A stretch of DNA of 7,395 bases from Planctomycetaceae bacterium (GTDB taxonomy: Bacteria; Planctomycetota; Planctomycetia; Planctomycetales; Planctomycetaceae): the NCBI GenBank assembly GCA_023258825.1, contig JALQWE010000171.1, positions 1 through 7,395 of the forward strand, given 5' to 3'. The notes beneath the pieces are model-generated. The model was not told the origin of the DNA. It made no database searches and saw only the letters and a list, made by a program, of their open reading frames with translations. The translations under genes were made by a program, and so were the position numbers. This document shows positions 5,668-7,395 of the stretch, piece after piece (the stretch's first letter is position 1; every line of letters begins with the position of its first letter).

Positions 5668-7395
5668 ATGAACAGTGCGTTGCCGAAATGTCCGCAGGAG
5701 TATCTCGCGGACGACTATGTGAACGGCGACTTAACTGATGAGTCGTCGGAACTGTTCGAGCAGCACGTCGTTGATTGTCCGAGGTGCATGCGACGAATTT
5801 CTGCAGCAATGCAGTCGATGTCAACTTCTCCGGTGGACGACCTGCTGCGACAGTCCCGGAGCTCATCGCTGGAGTCTCTGCGGCTATGCGGCAGTGCGAA
5901 TTCTGTTTCATCCGGCATGGCTTCTCGTATGCAGGATTCAGAAGACGCTCTGTCAAATTCCGCGGAAAAAACGGCAGTGACAACTGAAGCGGATTCGACG
6001 TCTGTCAACGGTGGGGGAGCAGATCAGGCGCTGATTCGGGAAGGGGCGGTGCCGGAACTCGTTCGTTACAGGTTGCTGAACATCGCGGGGGTTGGGGGAT
6101 CGGGAATTGTCTGGCGGGCCTGGGATAATGTGATCCACAGAGCTGTAGCGATCAAGATTCTGAAATCGGAGCATCTGGATCACCACCATACGCAGCGATT
6201 GCTGCGCGAGGCCATGGCGCTCGCGCGTTTGTCTCACCCGCATCTTGCTGCTGTCCACGAATTCACAGTAATTGAAGGACAGCCGGCGATTGTGATGGAA
6301 TATGTACCCGGGCCTACCCTGACGAAATGTCTGCAGGGACAGCCCATCGCCGAACAGCTCGCGATTGCTCTGATGATCCGCATCACCTCGGCAATTGAAA
6401 ATGCTCATCAGGCCGGTATTATTCACCGGGATCTCAAGCCCTCCAACATCCTGCTGCGGGCGAGCGCAGTGGACGAATCGCCCTCGACAAGCCTGCGCAG
6501 GCTTGATGTGAAAGTCATGGATTTCGGAACCGCCCGTGTTACCGATCGAGAGACCATGACACATGTCGGTCAGATTCTTGGCACGCCTGGATACATGTCA
6601 CCGGAGCAGGTTTCCGGGGACTCGTCCAGGATCAGTGAACGCACAGACATTTACGGCCTGGGCGCGATTCTGTACGAACTGCTCATCGGACGACCGCCGT
6701 TTACGTCCGAGGATCCTGTGGTGACGTTGTCACGAATCATGGAAACCGAACCCGTTCAGCCCCGTCTCCTGCAGCCCGGACTCTCCCGGGAGATTGAACT
6801 GATCTGCCTGAAATGCCTGTCAAAGGGCCCCAGGGATCGTTACACGTCGGCCGCTGAGTTGCTGAGCGACCTCGAGGCACTCCGTGACGGACGTCCGATC
6901 ATCGCACGCCCCGTCAATGTGCTCATTCGTTTCAGCAGGTGGGGGCGCAGACACCGGATGCTGGCTGTGATGGGTGGGGGCTTGCTGATCGCCGTATTGG
7001 TCGTCGTTATTGAAACAGTTCTGTTTGTCATGACCGAGCGCGATCTGCGTCTGCAGGCAAACGAAGCTCGGGAAAAAGCTGTTTTGAATGAGGGCCTCGC
7101 AGAGCAAAATGCGCAGCTGGTGCTGGATCAACTGAAGAATGCGATGTTCACAATGGATGGTATCATCGAAATCTTCGCTCCCCAGGAATCGTTGTCCACT
7201 CTTCCCGGAACGAAACCTGTAATCTCGTCTGATCAAAAGCAGTTGTTTAGCCTCGCTCTGAAAGCCTACGAAGATTATCTCAATTTCAGAGGACGCGAAA
7301 AGCCGCTACTGTGGGAGGATTTTGTTGCCTCCAGCAGATACTGTCGAATTAGCCAGTATCTTGATCCGGAGCACTCTGTTACTCCGGAAATTGAC
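5668..7395 (+). CDS. Membrane Ser/Thr protein kinase with N-terminal anti-sigma-type zinc finger (3' end outside window)
   Basis: ATG 5668 has GGAG at 5659-5662 and an in-frame stop upstream at 5593; 576 codons are visible. Residues 8-40 show Cys8, His33, Cys37 and Cys40 (HVVDCPRC, i.e. HxxxCxxC), the ligand pattern of ZAS/zf-HC2 anti-sigma domains. A Ser-rich linker (about 45-125) follows. The kinase domain (about 134-406) has every key element: Gly loop GVGGSGIV (141-148), Lys163 in VAIK, Glu181, HRDLKPSN (253-260), DFG (285-287), GTPGYMSPEQ (305-314), Asp327 and Arg391. It should therefore be active, phosphorylating Ser/Thr in the cytoplasm. Basic RFSRWGRRHR (421-430) precedes one membrane helix (about 431-455), which places zinc finger and kinase inside. 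Residues after 456 begin as a charged helical stretch, probably coiled coil, and continue as an unassigned extracytoplasmic region, possibly TPR-like as in related planctomycete kinases. It lies 243 bp after the ECF sigma gene on the same strand. A role as that factor's anti-sigma/kinase regulator is inferred. Confidence 0.93.
   Translation, partial: MNSALPKCPQEYLADDYVNGDLTDESSELFEQHVVDCPRCMRRISAAMQSMSTSPVDDLLRQSRSSSLESLRLCGSANSVSSGMASRMQDSEDALSNSAEKTAVTTEADSTSVNGGGADQALIREGAVPELVRYRLLNIAGVGGSGIVWRAWDNVIHRAVAIKILKSEHLDHHHTQRLLREAMALARLSHPHLAAVHEFTVIEGQPAIVMEYVPGPTLTKCLQGQPIAEQLAIALMIRITSAIENAHQAGIIHRDLKPSNILLRASAVDESPSTSLRRLDVKVMDFGTARVTDRETMTHVGQILGTPGYMSPEQVSGDSSRISERTDIYGLGAILYELLIGRPPFTSEDPVVTLSRIMETEPVQPRLLQPGLSREIELICLKCLSKGPRDRYTSAAELLSDLEALRDGRPIIARPVNVLIRFSRWGRRHRMLAVMGGGLLIAVLVVVIETVLFVMTERDLRLQANEAREKAVLNEGLAEQNAQLVLDQLKNAMFTMDGIIEIFAPQESLSTLPGTKPVISSDQKQLFSLALKAYEDYLNFRGREKPLLWEDFVASSRYCRISQYLDPEHSVTPEID

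Noticed and set aside
5222..5983. Minus-strand frame of 253 codons spanning the sigma/kinase spacer
   Set aside because: It overlaps the 3' end of the sigma factor and the zinc-finger region of the kinase on the opposite strand. Its translation is low in recognisable motifs and rich in Arg/Ser/Pro, as expected of a shadow.

Overview
The window looks like chromosomal DNA of a planctomycete (phylum Planctomycetota). I cannot fix the genus. Three features point there. First, a giant minus-strand protein opens with a long basic N-terminus and an LEPR-XLL-type motif (LEQRVLPA), the usual start of very large planctomycete surface proteins. Second, an ECF sigma factor has the typical planctomycete architecture. 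Third, that sigma gene is followed by a membrane Ser/Thr kinase, the sigma/kinase pairing that is expanded in this phylum.

Layout. Positions 1-4424 (minus strand) are one uninterrupted reading frame of at least 1474 codons. Its C-terminus lies beyond the left edge. In order it encodes a basic targeting segment, an autotransporter-like W-rich module with a PATR-type beta-strand repeat, an array of about 129-residue repeats, a first copy of a second repeat of about 165 residues, a roughly 190-residue insert with a Leu/Pro-rich stretch, and two more copies of the second repeat. Apart from Cys10, the readable protein contains no cysteine. Positions 4425-4773 are a divergent intergenic region with a perfect 19-bp palindrome at 4556-4574. 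Positions 4774-5424 (plus) encode the ECF sigma factor. Positions 5425-5667 are a spacer. Positions 5668-7395 (plus) encode a kinase that runs off the right edge. The kinase starts with a zinc-finger signature of the kind found in ZAS/zf-HC2 anti-sigma factors, followed by a Ser-rich linker, a complete kinase domain, one membrane helix and the start of an extracytoplasmic region.

Working model (inference). The kinase may act as a one-polypeptide membrane regulator of the neighbouring sigma factor: the zinc finger binds it, the kinase modifies the complex, and the outer domain senses a signal. The divergent giant protein, probably exported and surface-associated, is an obvious candidate target because it shares the intergenic region. 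The sequence alone does not prove either link. I saw no RNA genes, CRISPR array, insertion sequence, attachment site or origin.
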